From Shewanella violacea DSS12 (GTDB lineage Bacteria; Pseudomonadota; Gammaproteobacteria; Enterobacterales; Shewanellaceae): a stretch of 64,000 bases of DNA. Made by a program: the position numbers and the translations under genes. The notes under the pieces are model-generated. The model was given only the letters and a program-made list of their open reading frames with translations, searched no databases and was not told the origin of the DNA. Shown here one piece after another: positions 27,100 to 35,161 of this stretch; positions within the stretch are counted from its first letter, which is position 1; each line of letters opens with the position of its first letter. The stretch lies in the NCBI RefSeq assembly GCF_000091325.1, contig NC_014012.1, positions 1,736,001-1,800,000 on the forward strand, in the 5' to 3' direction.

Positions 27100-27117
27100 T
27101 GTAATGATATCTTTACG
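27100..27117. promoter_or_regulatory. TyrR box upstream of fahA
   Basis: TGTAATGATATCTTTACG matches TGTAAA-N6-TTTACA at 10 of 12 positions, about 150 bases before the fahA start and immediately downstream of tyrR. Confidence 0.6.
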
Positions 27118-27140
27118 GAATAGGGGCGTGTTGAGCCTCA

Positions 27141-27156
27141 TGTGATTTAGGTCACG
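27141..27156. promoter_or_regulatory. CRP-like site upstream of fahA
   Basis: TGTGATTTAGGTCACG matches the CRP core TGTGA-N6-TCACA at 9 of 10 positions. It lies 24 bases after the TyrR box, suggesting combined control by aromatic amino acids and cAMP-CRP. Confidence 0.6.
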
Positions 27157-27267
27157 CTATTCCTATCTGGCTATGCTTAAGGTACTTATACAGTCATTAT
27201 TACAATAGACATGATACTCAACTGAGTTAAGAACTTGGTTGGGTACAGATTTAGGATAGGAGCGGGT

Positions 27268-28254
27268 ATGAAGTTAGCCAGTTATAACAATGGTCGTCGT
27301 GATGGCCAGTTGATGTTAGTGAGTAAAGATCTTTCTAAAACTGTGGCAGTGCCTGCCATTGCTCACACTATGCAGCAGCTAATTGATGCCTGGGAGCTGC
27401 TGCAACCACAACTGCAAGAGCTATATGAAGCGTTAAACGATGGACTGATCGATAATGCTGTCGCTTTCGATGAAGCCCAGTGCTTATCTCCTCTGCCCCG
27501 TGCTTTTCAATGGGCCGATGGCAGTGCTTATGTTAATCACGTCGAGCTGGTTCGTAAGGCTCGTGGCGCTGAGATGCCGGAGACATTCTGGACCAATCCT
27601 TTGGTCTATCAAGGCGGCTCTGATTGCTTTATCGCGCCTAAAGCCGATATTCCATTGGCGAGTGAAGAGTGGGGCATAGATTTTGAGTCCGAAATTGCCG
27701 TTATTACCGATGATGTACCCATGGGCGTGTCTGCTGATTCTGCTCAGAAGCACATCAAGCTGCTGATGTTAGTCAACGATGTGTCTCTGCGTAACTTGAT
27801 CCCTGGCGAGCTGGCGAAGGGCTTCGGTTTCTTTCAGGCCAAGCCATCGAGTAGTTTCTCTCCTGTGGCGGTAACGCCAGATGAGCTTGGTGCTCGTTGG
27901 GAAGATTCGAAAGTGCATCTGCCACTGGTCACATATTTAAACAATGAGCTGTTCGGTCGGCCTAATGCTGGCGTCGACATGACATTCAACTTCAGCCAGT
28001 TGGTGTCACATGTTGCCATGACCAGACCTTTAGGCGCTGGTGCCATTATAGGTTCGGGTACCATCTCTAACTATGACCGCTCGGCAGGTTCTAGCTGTTT
28101 GGCCGAGACGCGCATGCTAGAAACCATTGCTCATGGTAAACCATCCACCTCTTTTATGAAGTTTGGCGATCGGGTGCGTATCGAGATGCTCGATGATAAT
28201 GAGCAGACTATTTTCGGCTCAATCGATCAGCAAGTCGTCGAGTATAAAGGCTAA
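27268..28254 (+). CDS. fahA: Fumarylacetoacetate hydrolase
   Basis: 328 residues from the ATG at 27268, chosen because GGAG sits just upstream and the protein then starts MKLASYNNGRRDG as in related proteins; the longer frame from 27235 lacks support. FAH catalytic domain (about 80-325) with WGIDFESEIAVITDDVP supplying metal-binding acids and the LRNLIPGELAKGFGFFQAKP block. It cleaves fumarylacetoacetate to fumarate and acetoacetate, the last step of tyrosine degradation. Controlled by the TyrR box and CRP-like site upstream; a strong terminator lies between it and maiA. Confidence 0.9.
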   Translation: MKLASYNNGRRDGQLMLVSKDLSKTVAVPAIAHTMQQLIDAWELLQPQLQELYEALNDGLIDNAVAFDEAQCLSPLPRAFQWADGSAYVNHVELVRKARGAEMPETFWTNPLVYQGGSDCFIAPKADIPLASEEWGIDFESEIAVITDDVPMGVSADSAQKHIKLLMLVNDVSLRNLIPGELAKGFGFFQAKPSSSFSPVAVTPDELGARWEDSKVHLPLVTYLNNELFGRPNAGVDMTFNFSQLVSHVAMTRPLGAGAIIGSGTISNYDRSAGSSCLAETRMLETIAHGKPSTSFMKFGDRVRIEMLDDNEQTIFGSIDQQVVEYKG

Positions 28255-28276
28255 TTTTAAAAATATGCGGTAGAAG

Positions 28277-28310
28277 GGGGCTAATTCAATTGGATTAGCC
28301 CCATTTTTTT
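28277..28310 (+). terminator. Terminator between fahA and maiA
   Basis: Arms GGGGCTAAT (28277-28285) and ATTAGCCCC (28294-28302) followed by a run of seven T. Its position inside an expected operon means maiA has its own promoter or is reached by read-through. Confidence 0.8.
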
Positions 28311-28345
28311 AAATCTAGATTTTAAGCCCTGATTTTTAAGGATGT

Positions 28346-29005
28346 ATGATGTTGAAACTATACGGATACTGGCGTTCGAGCGCCGCATATAGAGTCCGAA
28401 TTGCCTTGAACCTTAAAGGACTCGATGCCGACTTGTTATCAGTGCACTTGGTGAAAGATGGCGGTGAGCAGCATAAGGCCGACTATGCAAAGCTAAATCC
28501 CCAGGAGTTAGTGCCGACCTTAGTCGATATAGATGACAGCGGCAATGAGTTGGTGTTGTCTCAATCAATGGCTATTCTCGAGTATCTGGAAGAGTGTTAT
28601 CCACAGAGTGCTCTGCTTCCTAAAGACAGCCAATCTAAGGCACAAGTACGTTCTCTGGCATTATCTGTTGCTTGTGAAATTCACCCGCTCAACAATCTTA
28701 AGGTGCTGCAGTATTTGGCTGGCGAGCTTGGTATGACCGATGAAGCTAAATCTGGCTGGTATCATCACTGGATCCATGAGGGGTTTGGTGCATTGGAGCA
28801 ACAACTCGAAAAGCATGCCGGACGTTTCTGCTTCGGTGATAGTGTGACGTTTGTGGATCTCTGTTTAATTCCACAGGTATATAACGCCCATCGCTTCAAG
28901 GTGGATTTGGCCCGCTATCCTCATATTTTACGTATCACTGAAAATTGTAATCAACTGGATGCATTTATCCAAGCCATGCCAGAGAATCAATTTGATGCCG
29001 TCTAA
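28346..29005 (+). CDS. maiA: Maleylacetoacetate isomerase (zeta-class GST)
   Basis: 219 residues. The zeta-class glutathione motif SSAAYRVRIALNLKGL sits near the N-terminus, followed by NPQELVPTLVD and SMAILEYLEE of the thioredoxin-fold half and an all-helical C-terminal half. It isomerises maleylacetoacetate to fumarylacetoacetate with glutathione, supplying FahA. Two adjacent ATGs (28346, 28349) are possible starts. Confidence 0.92.
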   Translation: MMLKLYGYWRSSAAYRVRIALNLKGLDADLLSVHLVKDGGEQHKADYAKLNPQELVPTLVDIDDSGNELVLSQSMAILEYLEECYPQSALLPKDSQSKAQVRSLALSVACEIHPLNNLKVLQYLAGELGMTDEAKSGWYHHWIHEGFGALEQQLEKHAGRFCFGDSVTFVDLCLIPQVYNAHRFKVDLARYPHILRITENCNQLDAFIQAMPENQFDAV

Positions 29006-29056
29006 CTTAGGCTAGCCTATTAGTGTGTAACATGATGAATTATTTAATCTAATTTA

Positions 29057-29086
29057 TTTAAGAGTCAGATGGAACTGACTCTTAAA
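29057..29086. terminator. Bidirectional hairpin between maiA and the FKBP gene
   Basis: Perfect 12-bp arms TTTAAGAGTCAG and CTGACTCTTAAA with a 6-base loop between convergent stop codons. T-runs are short on both strands. Confidence 0.6.
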
Positions 29087-29104
29087 TAAAATTATTAATT
29101 AGCG

Positions 29105-29446
29105 CTAGTCATCTCGAGTGAGTACTTCTAATAGTTCAATCTCGAAAGATAGAGCAGAATTAGCTGGGATCATTGAACCAATCTGACGCTCTCCATAGGC
29201 GAGATGAGCCGGGACAAAGAGCTTACGCTTACCGCCGACTTTCATCCCCATTAGGCCGATATCCCAGCCCTTGATCACTCGGCCCGTGCCTATCACACAT
29301 TGAAATGCCTTACCCTTGTCGTAGGATGAGTCAAATTTAGTCCCATCTTGCAAAAAACCTTCATATTGGGTGGTGATCAAGGCGCCTTTGACCAGCTCTT
29401 TTCCGTCACCAATTTTTATGTCTGTTACTTGTAATTCACTATTCAT
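29105..29446 (-). CDS. FKBP-type peptidyl-prolyl isomerase
   Basis: 113 residues, a single cytoplasmic FKBP domain without signal peptide. ALITTQYEGFLQDGTKFDSSYDKG, VIKGWDIGLMGMKVGGKRKLF-like core (here split by GTGR) and FVPAHLAYGER are the conserved catalytic pocket. It speeds cis-trans isomerisation of prolyl bonds. Single gene; an unusual double palindrome sits just upstream of its start. Confidence 0.92.
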   Translation of the reverse strand: MNSELQVTDIKIGDGKELVKGALITTQYEGFLQDGTKFDSSYDKGKAFQCVIGTGRVIKGWDIGLMGMKVGGKRKLFVPAHLAYGERQIGSMIPANSALSFEIELLEVLTRDD

Positions 29447-29459
29447 CAGTTCGTCTCGG

Positions 29460-29527
29460 TTAATACCAATCGGTATAAGTACTTCATCCTGGCTATGTTA
29501 CGGTGAGCTTATACCAATAGGTATTAT
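29460..29527. repeat. Paired palindromic element upstream of the FKBP gene
   Basis: TAATACCAATCGGTATAAG (left) and CTTATACCAATAGGTATTA (right) are each near-palindromes and are inverted copies of each other at 17 of 19 positions, separated by about 29 bases. The ATACCAATNGGTAT core looks like a short extragenic repeat. It lies between the start codon of the FKBP gene and the end of the LysR gene. Confidence 0.6.
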
Positions 29528-29552
29528 CACGCCTATAAATTTAGACTAAGCA

Positions 29553-30440
29553 TCACCTGTTTTTCATCAAGAAATCGACGAAGGCTCTGTCTGCCTGACT
29601 AATAGGGCGTTGTTTCTTCCAGGCAATATGCAGATCGAGAAATACCTGAGGCTGAAAGGGCTTCGCCAGAATGTCATCCTTGTCGTTGATCACCATCTCT
29701 AGCACGCTGGTGATAGCAAATCCTTGTGTGACTACCTGCTTAATGAGGTTTATAAGGTTAGTTTCGAAGGCAATATTGGCTTTGGCTCCCAATGATTTAG
29801 CTTGGGCTAATAGCCATTCCCGGTGAAAGTAGCCAGGTTTAAACATCACCAGATCATGTTCGAAGAAGGCCTCTAAGCTGATACTTTGCTGTTCTGCCAG
29901 GGGATGCTCAGGCCCTATGGCGACCACCATCTGCTCCCTTAGCAACAGGTGGCTTTCAAATTCAGGGCTAAGATCTTGGGCTGTGATGATGGCGATATCT
30001 ACCTCTTCACGGGCAAGCATCTTGAGCGAGTCCCGGGTTCCACCTTCGAACAGAGACAGTTTTAAATCTGGATATTGATGGCGAAATGCCATCAGACGGG
30101 AGGGGAGGTAGAAGGAGCCAAGCATACCTGGCACGCCGATCCTGACCTCTCCCTTAGTCAAGTTTGCCATTGATTTGATGTGGGCCTCAGCTTGTTTCAG
30201 CTGCTTGATGATCAATAGGGCATGTTGGTGCAGTGCTTTACCTTCTGCGGTGAGACTGAGCTGTTTGTTACCTCCCTTTCCAGATCTTGCCCTGTTCACC
30301 AAAGTGACGCCTAAGGAGCTCTCAAGGCGTTTGATACTTTGGCTTAAGGCAGGCTGGGCCATATTCAGGCTCTGCGCCGCCTTAGTGAAGCTGGCTGTTT
30401 TAGCCAGGGCATCAAGGTGTTTAAGTTGACGTATATCCAT
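29553..30440 (-). CDS. LysR-family transcriptional regulator
   Basis: 295 residues from the ATG at 30440 (MDIRQLKHLDALAKTASFTK), preferred over a TTG four codons upstream. Winged helix-turn-helix (1-60, AAQSLNMAQPALSQSIKRLE) and a substrate-binding domain (about 90-290). LysR proteins commonly control the divergent neighbour; here that is the MFS transporter starting 64 bases away, so it probably regulates that exporter. Inducer unknown. Confidence 0.88.
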   Translation of the reverse strand: MDIRQLKHLDALAKTASFTKAAQSLNMAQPALSQSIKRLESSLGVTLVNRARSGKGGNKQLSLTAEGKALHQHALLIIKQLKQAEAHIKSMANLTKGEVRIGVPGMLGSFYLPSRLMAFRHQYPDLKLSLFEGGTRDSLKMLAREEVDIAIITAQDLSPEFESHLLLREQMVVAIGPEHPLAEQQSISLEAFFEHDLVMFKPGYFHREWLLAQAKSLGAKANIAFETNLINLIKQVVTQGFAITSVLEMVINDKDDILAKPFQPQVFLDLHIAWKKQRPISQADRAFVDFLMKNR

Positions 30441-30504
30441 AATAAAAATCAATGACTTTGATTGTTTTAATATATTATTGTCATGTTAACCTCGGTGCTA
30501 ACCT

Positions 30505-31776
30505 ATGTCTATGGAGTTCGATCATCGACAGGTATGGCCTATGTGTTTAACTGATAACAGCAATAATAAAAATAAAGAGATAAGGCTTATCTGGGGGTTG
30601 TCTATTGCCTCGGTTGTTGTCTATATCAATCTTTATTTAGTCCAAGGTATCTTGCCCTTGATTGCCGAGACGTTCGATGTCGATATCAGTCACTCGACCT
30701 TATTACTCTCGGTCACCAGCTTTGCCATGGCATTTTCACTGCTATTTTATGCTTGGTTATCCGACAGGGTCGGGCGTAAGCCGCCATTAATGATTAGCTT
30801 ATATCTGCTGTTGTTGACCGATGTTCTGATGATTTTTGTGGCAGACTTTTCAGTTCTCGTATGCTTACGTTTGTTGCAGGGAGTCTTGATAGCGGCCGTT
30901 CCCGCTATTGCCATGGCCTACTTTAAGGACGAGCTGAGTCAAGCGTCAATGCTAAAGGCGGGGGGAGTTTATATCGCAGCGAATAGTATCGGTGGGATCT
31001 CAGGACGTCTAATAGGTGGCGCCCTGTCATTACACTTGCACTGGCAGCAGGTGATTATGGTTATTTTAGCTATCTCGATAGTCGGTGTGGTCATGGTGCA
31101 TTATCTGCTGCCTAGGACTCAGTTCAAAAAACCAGACAGGCCCAGAGTGAGACAAAGGGTATTCAGAGCTAAAGATCTTAATGGCTTTCTGGTCCATCTG
31201 CGTGATGCCAAACTCAGGCAAATTTATCTGGTTGGCGGCCTGGCCTTTTTAGTCATGGTGAATCAATTCAGTTTCATTCAACTTCATCTTATGTCGGCGC
31301 CGTTTAGTTTGGGCCGTTTCGAGGTGACCCTTATTTTCCTCTGTTATCTGAGCGGTACCTGGGCGTCTTATCATTCCAGTCATTTGATTAAGCGTTTCGG
31401 ACGCAGGACTCTGTTTCGATTATCTCTGTTGCTGATGTTTTTGGGGTCCTTGTTGACCTTGGTCGATACAGGCGTGTTTATCTGTTTAGGTTTCTTGGTG
31501 ACTGCATTCGGATTTTTCCTTATCCACAGTGGCTGTAATGCCTGGGTAACCCACAGGGCAAAGTGTCACAGAGCCAAGGCTACATCGTTGTATTTATGTA
31601 GTTATTACCTGGGAGCCGCCTTGGGCGGACCCTTGTTGATGCCATTTTGGCATCATTGGGGGTGGGGAGGCGTGGTGCTAGGCTCAAGTTTGATCATGGC
31701 GCTCTTGAGCCTGGTTTTATTGAGATTAACTAACAACGAATCTATGACAGTGCCAGCTCATGCTAGCAGTAGCTGA
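30505..31776 (+). CDS. MFS transporter (YnfM-like exporter)
   Basis: 423 residues, twelve predicted membrane segments. MFS motif A variant WLSDRVGRKPPLM lies after the second span; INLYLVQGILPLIAETFDVD at the first span is typical of the YnfM/NepI type drug-proton antiporters. Divergent from the LysR gene that likely controls it. Start is uncertain because several ATGs lie within the first 15 codons. Substrate cannot be predicted. Confidence 0.82.
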   Translation: MSMEFDHRQVWPMCLTDNSNNKNKEIRLIWGLSIASVVVYINLYLVQGILPLIAETFDVDISHSTLLLSVTSFAMAFSLLFYAWLSDRVGRKPPLMISLYLLLLTDVLMIFVADFSVLVCLRLLQGVLIAAVPAIAMAYFKDELSQASMLKAGGVYIAANSIGGISGRLIGGALSLHLHWQQVIMVILAISIVGVVMVHYLLPRTQFKKPDRPRVRQRVFRAKDLNGFLVHLRDAKLRQIYLVGGLAFLVMVNQFSFIQLHLMSAPFSLGRFEVTLIFLCYLSGTWASYHSSHLIKRFGRRTLFRLSLLLMFLGSLLTLVDTGVFICLGFLVTAFGFFLIHSGCNAWVTHRAKCHRAKATSLYLCSYYLGAALGGPLLMPFWHHWGWGGVVLGSSLIMALLSLVLLRLTNNESMTVPAHASSS

Positions 31777-31789
31777 TTTGCCAAGTTCG

Positions 31790-33073
31790 TTATCGTGATG
31801 GCTCAACTTGCTTGCCTGCAAAGGGCCAAATTTTTGCCTTAAAGTGTCCATGGTAGAAAATAATCGCGGCAGTGAAGCTAATTGATGCACCCAAAAATAG
31901 CGCCCATCTAACATCAAACATGGATACCAGACCGCCTATCAAGGCTGCCAGCAAGTTACCTAAGCAGAAAATGGTCACTAGCATGCCCATCAACTTGCCT
32001 TGAGCCCGGTTCTCGTAGGAATGAGAAAGGTAAGAGGGGAGAAAGCCGTTGTAAATGGCGATACCGGCCCCCATTAAGGCAAATGTGATCAAATAGCCTT
32101 GATCGATAAAGAAGGGTAATGCGCCAAGAGCTGAGCCGAAAAGGATTATTCCTAATAGGCTTGCATGAGGATGATCTAGTCTTCTTTGTATGATGGGATT
32201 GATAAATACACTCGTTAAGATCATACATGTAGTTAGAAATACGGTTGCCCAACTGATATCGATAGGCTGATAGCCAAACTCTCTCACCAAGTGCAAGGGA
32301 TAATACTCATAGTATAGATTGACGCCCATGGTCAAAAACAGATAGAGCAGGAAGAAGCGTCTCAGATCTGGTTGAGCTAGTAGAGAAAGACTTGATCCTG
32401 TCTCGGCATGTTTGTCGGGTTTATTTAAGCTCTTAGGTAGCAAGATATGACTCATTAGCGCACAGGTAAGGCACGCGAGTGCTGCTACCCAGAAAACCAT
32501 ATCTATGCCAGCCATAACCAGGTAGCCCCCAGCTAAGGGACCGAGTAGATACCCGCCATACCCCATAGAGCTTATAAGAGAAAAGCTACGCGTCTTGTCT
32601 ATTATGGGATGAAGATCGGCTGCAATCGCACGGGCGATTGAGATATTGCCTTCACATAATCCAGTCAGTAAACGCGAGATGCAGAAGAGTAAAAAGTTTT
32701 CAGAAGCGGCGGAAAAAGCCGTTAAGCTATAGCCGAAGGCACTGCCTAACAGGGTTAGACTTAAGATTTTTTTACGGCCGTAATTATCAGATATTGCGCC
32801 AATAATGCTACTACCTATGATAATTCCCAGCGGGTAAATCCCTAATACTATGCCTAACAGCAATTCTGAAGGTAGATTTAAGAATTGAGTTAGCGGTGAG
32901 GTCCCTGCTGCAAACAGGGGAGCTAATATCGGATAGGGGAGTGCTATGCCGGCAACACTGATCAATGTCACCAGTAAAGTAACTGAGAGGATTCTATTTG
33001 CGCCTGCTTTCTCGTTATTTGAGCCTGAATTAATCCCTTGATGCTGGGTCTGCTTGTCCGTAAATTGACTCAT
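31790..33073 (-). CDS. MFS transporter (drug-efflux type)
   Basis: 427 residues, twelve membrane segments after a hydrophilic 30-residue N-terminus. Motif A GAISDNYGRKKIL and motif C-like GPLAGGYLVMAG point to the drug:H+ antiporter group. It converges with the other MFS gene with only 13 bases between stop codons, and is not closely similar to it. Substrate unknown. Confidence 0.82.
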   Translation of the reverse strand: MSQFTDKQTQHQGINSGSNNEKAGANRILSVTLLVTLISVAGIALPYPILAPLFAAGTSPLTQFLNLPSELLLGIVLGIYPLGIIIGSSIIGAISDNYGRKKILSLTLLGSAFGYSLTAFSAASENFLLFCISRLLTGLCEGNISIARAIAADLHPIIDKTRSFSLISSMGYGGYLLGPLAGGYLVMAGIDMVFWVAALACLTCALMSHILLPKSLNKPDKHAETGSSLSLLAQPDLRRFFLLYLFLTMGVNLYYEYYPLHLVREFGYQPIDISWATVFLTTCMILTSVFINPIIQRRLDHPHASLLGIILFGSALGALPFFIDQGYLITFALMGAGIAIYNGFLPSYLSHSYENRAQGKLMGMLVTIFCLGNLLAALIGGLVSMFDVRWALFLGASISFTAAIIFYHGHFKAKIWPFAGKQVEPSR

Positions 33074-33171
33074 TTCGATAGCTGCCTTGCTGATTTTGTT
33101 TACTATTACATCAAAAAAAGATTAAGTAAAGCAGTTGCTTTACTTAACTGGGGGGGGATTGTCAGGATTAG

Positions 33172-33399
33172 TTATTTTTGTGGATTAATTTGTTTCGAGA
33201 TTGCATCACTCGGGAGTAGCTCAAGGTGACCATGCTCATCGAAATACCAGCCGGTAATGAAGCCCTTTTGTCTCATGGTTACGAGATTATGCATGACTTC
33301 CTTGGCTTCAACTAATGCAGAGGCTTCATCACAATTATGAGTTAGCTTAAGGTAAGCTGCTATGCTGCTCAGGGAGGCGGATTGACTGACATCTGCCAT
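33172..33399 (-). CDS. Small conserved-looking protein of unknown function (75 aa)
   Basis: 75 residues, hydrophilic, no signal or membrane segment. Helical N-terminal half (SIAAYLKLTHNCDEASALVE) and a C-terminal beta-like half (GFITGWYFDEHGHLELLP). Codon use and composition resemble real genes and it fills the gap between the MFS gene and the tRNA-Val array. I do not recognise the family. The 220 bases beyond its start up to the tRNA array show no gene. Confidence 0.55.
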   Translation of the reverse strand: MADVSQSASLSSIAAYLKLTHNCDEASALVEAKEVMHNLVTMRQKGFITGWYFDEHGHLELLPSDAISKQINPQK

Positions 33400-33619
33400 A
33401 GGATAGATCTCAATTTATGTTATATCTGAAGAATAGTTGAAGTCAGGCTGAATGGAGCTTTAAAGGCTTTTATATTGGTAAATGTTATAGCAACTCGCTG
33501 TGTTATTCGATAAATAGAGGTCGTTGAAATATGTTGAAACTTATGAGGGTCGGAAAGGCAATAATTAGATTGGTTTTTACGTGTTCTATTTTGGGGATAA
33601 TTGTTGAGAAGGGCTGAAA

Positions 33620-33695
33620 TGGTGGTCGATACTGGGCTCGAACCAGTGACCCCCTCCTTGTAAGGGAGGTGCTCTCCCAGCTGAGCTAATCGACC
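33620..33695 (-). tRNA. tRNA-Val (UAC), copy 8 in transcription order
   Basis: 76 bases including CCA. Acceptor GGTCGAT/ATCGACC, anticodon TAC in CCCTTACAAGG, T-loop GGTTCGAGCC. Last gene of the array; no strong terminator is evident after it. Confidence 0.97.
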
Positions 33696-33758
33696 TGGGA
33701 CTTTCATTTTTACTGTGTATTTTCTTAAAAACTTATTACTAAATAAGCGGTAAGAAAA

Positions 33759-33834
33759 TGGTGGTCGATACTGGGCTCGAACCAGTGACCCCCTCCTTGT
33801 AAGGGAGGTGCTCTCCCAGCTGAGCTAATCGACC
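33759..33834 (-). tRNA. tRNA-Val (UAC), copy 7
   Basis: Identical in structure and anticodon to the other array members, CCA encoded. Spaced 139 bases from the next copy. Confidence 0.97.
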
Positions 33835-33897
33835 TGGGACTTTCATTTTTACTGTGTATTTTCTTAAAAACTTATTACTAAATAAGCGGTAAGAAAA

Positions 33898-33973
33898 TGG
33901 TGGTCGATACTGGGCTCGAACCAGTGACCCCCTCCTTGTAAGGGAGGTGCTCTCCCAGCTGAGCTAATCGACC
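33898..33973 (-). tRNA. tRNA-Val (UAC), copy 6
   Basis: Same 76-base gene within an exact 139-base tandem unit that includes the 63-base spacer. Confidence 0.97.
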
Positions 33974-34036
33974 TGGGACTTTCATTTTTACTGTGTATTT
34001 TCTTAAAAACTTATTACTAAATAAGCGGTAAGAAAA

Positions 34037-34112
34037 TGGTGGTCGATACTGGGCTCGAACCAGTGACCCCCTCCTTGTAAGGGAGGTGCTCTCCCAGCTG
34101 AGCTAATCGACC
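34037..34112 (-). tRNA. tRNA-Val (UAC), copy 5
   Basis: Same 76-base gene; the flanking spacer differs from its neighbours by single bases. Confidence 0.97.
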
Positions 34113-34175
34113 TGGGACTTTCATTTTTACTGTTTATTTTCTTAAAACTTATTACTAATATAAGCGGTAAGAAAA

Positions 34176-34251
34176 TGGTGGTCGATACTGGGCTCGAACC
34201 AGTGACCCCCTCCTTGTAAGGGAGGTGCTCTCCCAGCTGAGCTAATCGACC
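34176..34251 (-). tRNA. tRNA-Val (UAC), copy 4
   Basis: Same 76-base gene with TAC anticodon and encoded CCA. Confidence 0.97.
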
Positions 34252-34313
34252 TGGGACTTTCATTTTTACTGTGTATTTTCTTAAAGCTTATTACTAAATA
34301 AGCGGTAAGAAAA

Positions 34314-34389
34314 TGGTGGTCGATACTGGGCTCGAACCAGTGACCCCCTCCTTGTAAGGGAGGTGCTCTCCCAGCTGAGCTAATCGACC
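34314..34389 (-). tRNA. tRNA-Val (UAC), copy 3
   Basis: Same 76-base gene; spacing to copy 4 is 138 bases. Confidence 0.97.
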
Positions 34390-34451
34390 TGGGATTTTCA
34401 TTTTTACTGTTTATTTTCTTAAAACTTATTACTAAATAAGCGATAAGAAAA

Positions 34452-34527
34452 TGGTGGTCGATACTGGGCTCGAACCAGTGACCCCCTCCTTGTAAGGGAG
34501 GTGCTCTCCCAGCTGAGCTAATCGACC
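34452..34527 (-). tRNA. tRNA-Val (UAC), copy 2
   Basis: Same 76-base gene; the spacer to copy 1 is shorter (45 bases) and unlike the other spacers. Confidence 0.97.
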
Positions 34528-34572
34528 TGGGACTTTCTATACTACACAGTTATTTCAATTAAAATTGAAATA

Positions 34573-34648
34573 TGGTGGTCGATACTGGGCTCGAACCAGT
34601 GACCCCCTCCTTGTAAGGGAGGTGCTCTCCCAGCTGAGCTAATCGACC
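34573..34648 (-). tRNA. tRNA-Val (UAC), copy 1 (promoter-proximal)
   Basis: Same 76-base gene. First in the transcript; a consensus promoter lies 18-45 bases upstream on the minus strand. Confidence 0.97.
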
Positions 34649-34665
34649 TCGCTGTGTGGGGCCGT

Positions 34666-34693
34666 ATTATAGGGGGGAACGGTTTAGTGTCAA
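34666..34693 (-). promoter_or_regulatory. Sigma70 promoter of the tRNA-Val array
   Basis: On the minus strand, TTGACA (34693-34688), 16-base spacer, TATAAT (34671-34666), both consensus hexamers. A GC-rich CGGCCCC discriminator follows, as in stringently controlled stable-RNA promoters. Confidence 0.85.
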
Positions 34694-34924
34694 CGGTTTT
34701 TTAGATAAAAACGCTTATGCGGTGTTATTTTGCACGGCCTGATGCATTGTTATCCAAGACGAGCTTATTATGTAGATAAATCATTCAAATAACCAGCGGT
34801 TAGCTTCTTGCTAGTTTGGGAGGGAAGGAGTAAATACATATACTTCATTCCGTAGAATGTGATCAAGATTAACTCGCTGCTTGGATGTTGGCCTAGATAA
34901 TGATGATTTGAATTTTTATCGAGT

Positions 34925-35008
34925 CGAGTGTTCTCATCTCTATATAGGAGAATATAAAAGCTATTCCCCTATATAGACATCTAACCTAGAAGTGTAATGA
35001 AACACTCG
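34925..35008. repeat. Nested inverted repeat upstream of gltX
   Basis: Outer perfect 8-bp arms CGAGTGTT (34925-34932) and AACACTCG (35001-35008) enclose an inner stem CTATATAGGAGAAT (34940-34953) / ATTCCCCTATATAG (34963-34976) with one mismatch. It lies in the 513-base gap between the tRNA-Val promoter and gltX. Outside it and the promoter I see nothing else in that gap. Confidence 0.6.
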
Positions 35009-35161
35009 GACAAAATAATACCCAGAGGCAAGTGAACGAAATAATCTAGGTAAGTAATAAGCTTCTTAGCTGTTGGTAATTTCTCGAGGCTGTTAGAATA
35101 TGCGCCACATTCATTGGTACAGTCTAGAATTTAGGCTTTTCTATATAGGTTAGTGTCCATT

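Noticed and set aside
33420..34263. Minus-strand ORFs of 95 and 86 codons with repeated RLAQLGEHLPYKEGVTGSSP-like peptides
   Set aside because: They translate tRNA-Val genes and spacers; this peptide is a classic false ORF over tRNA genes.
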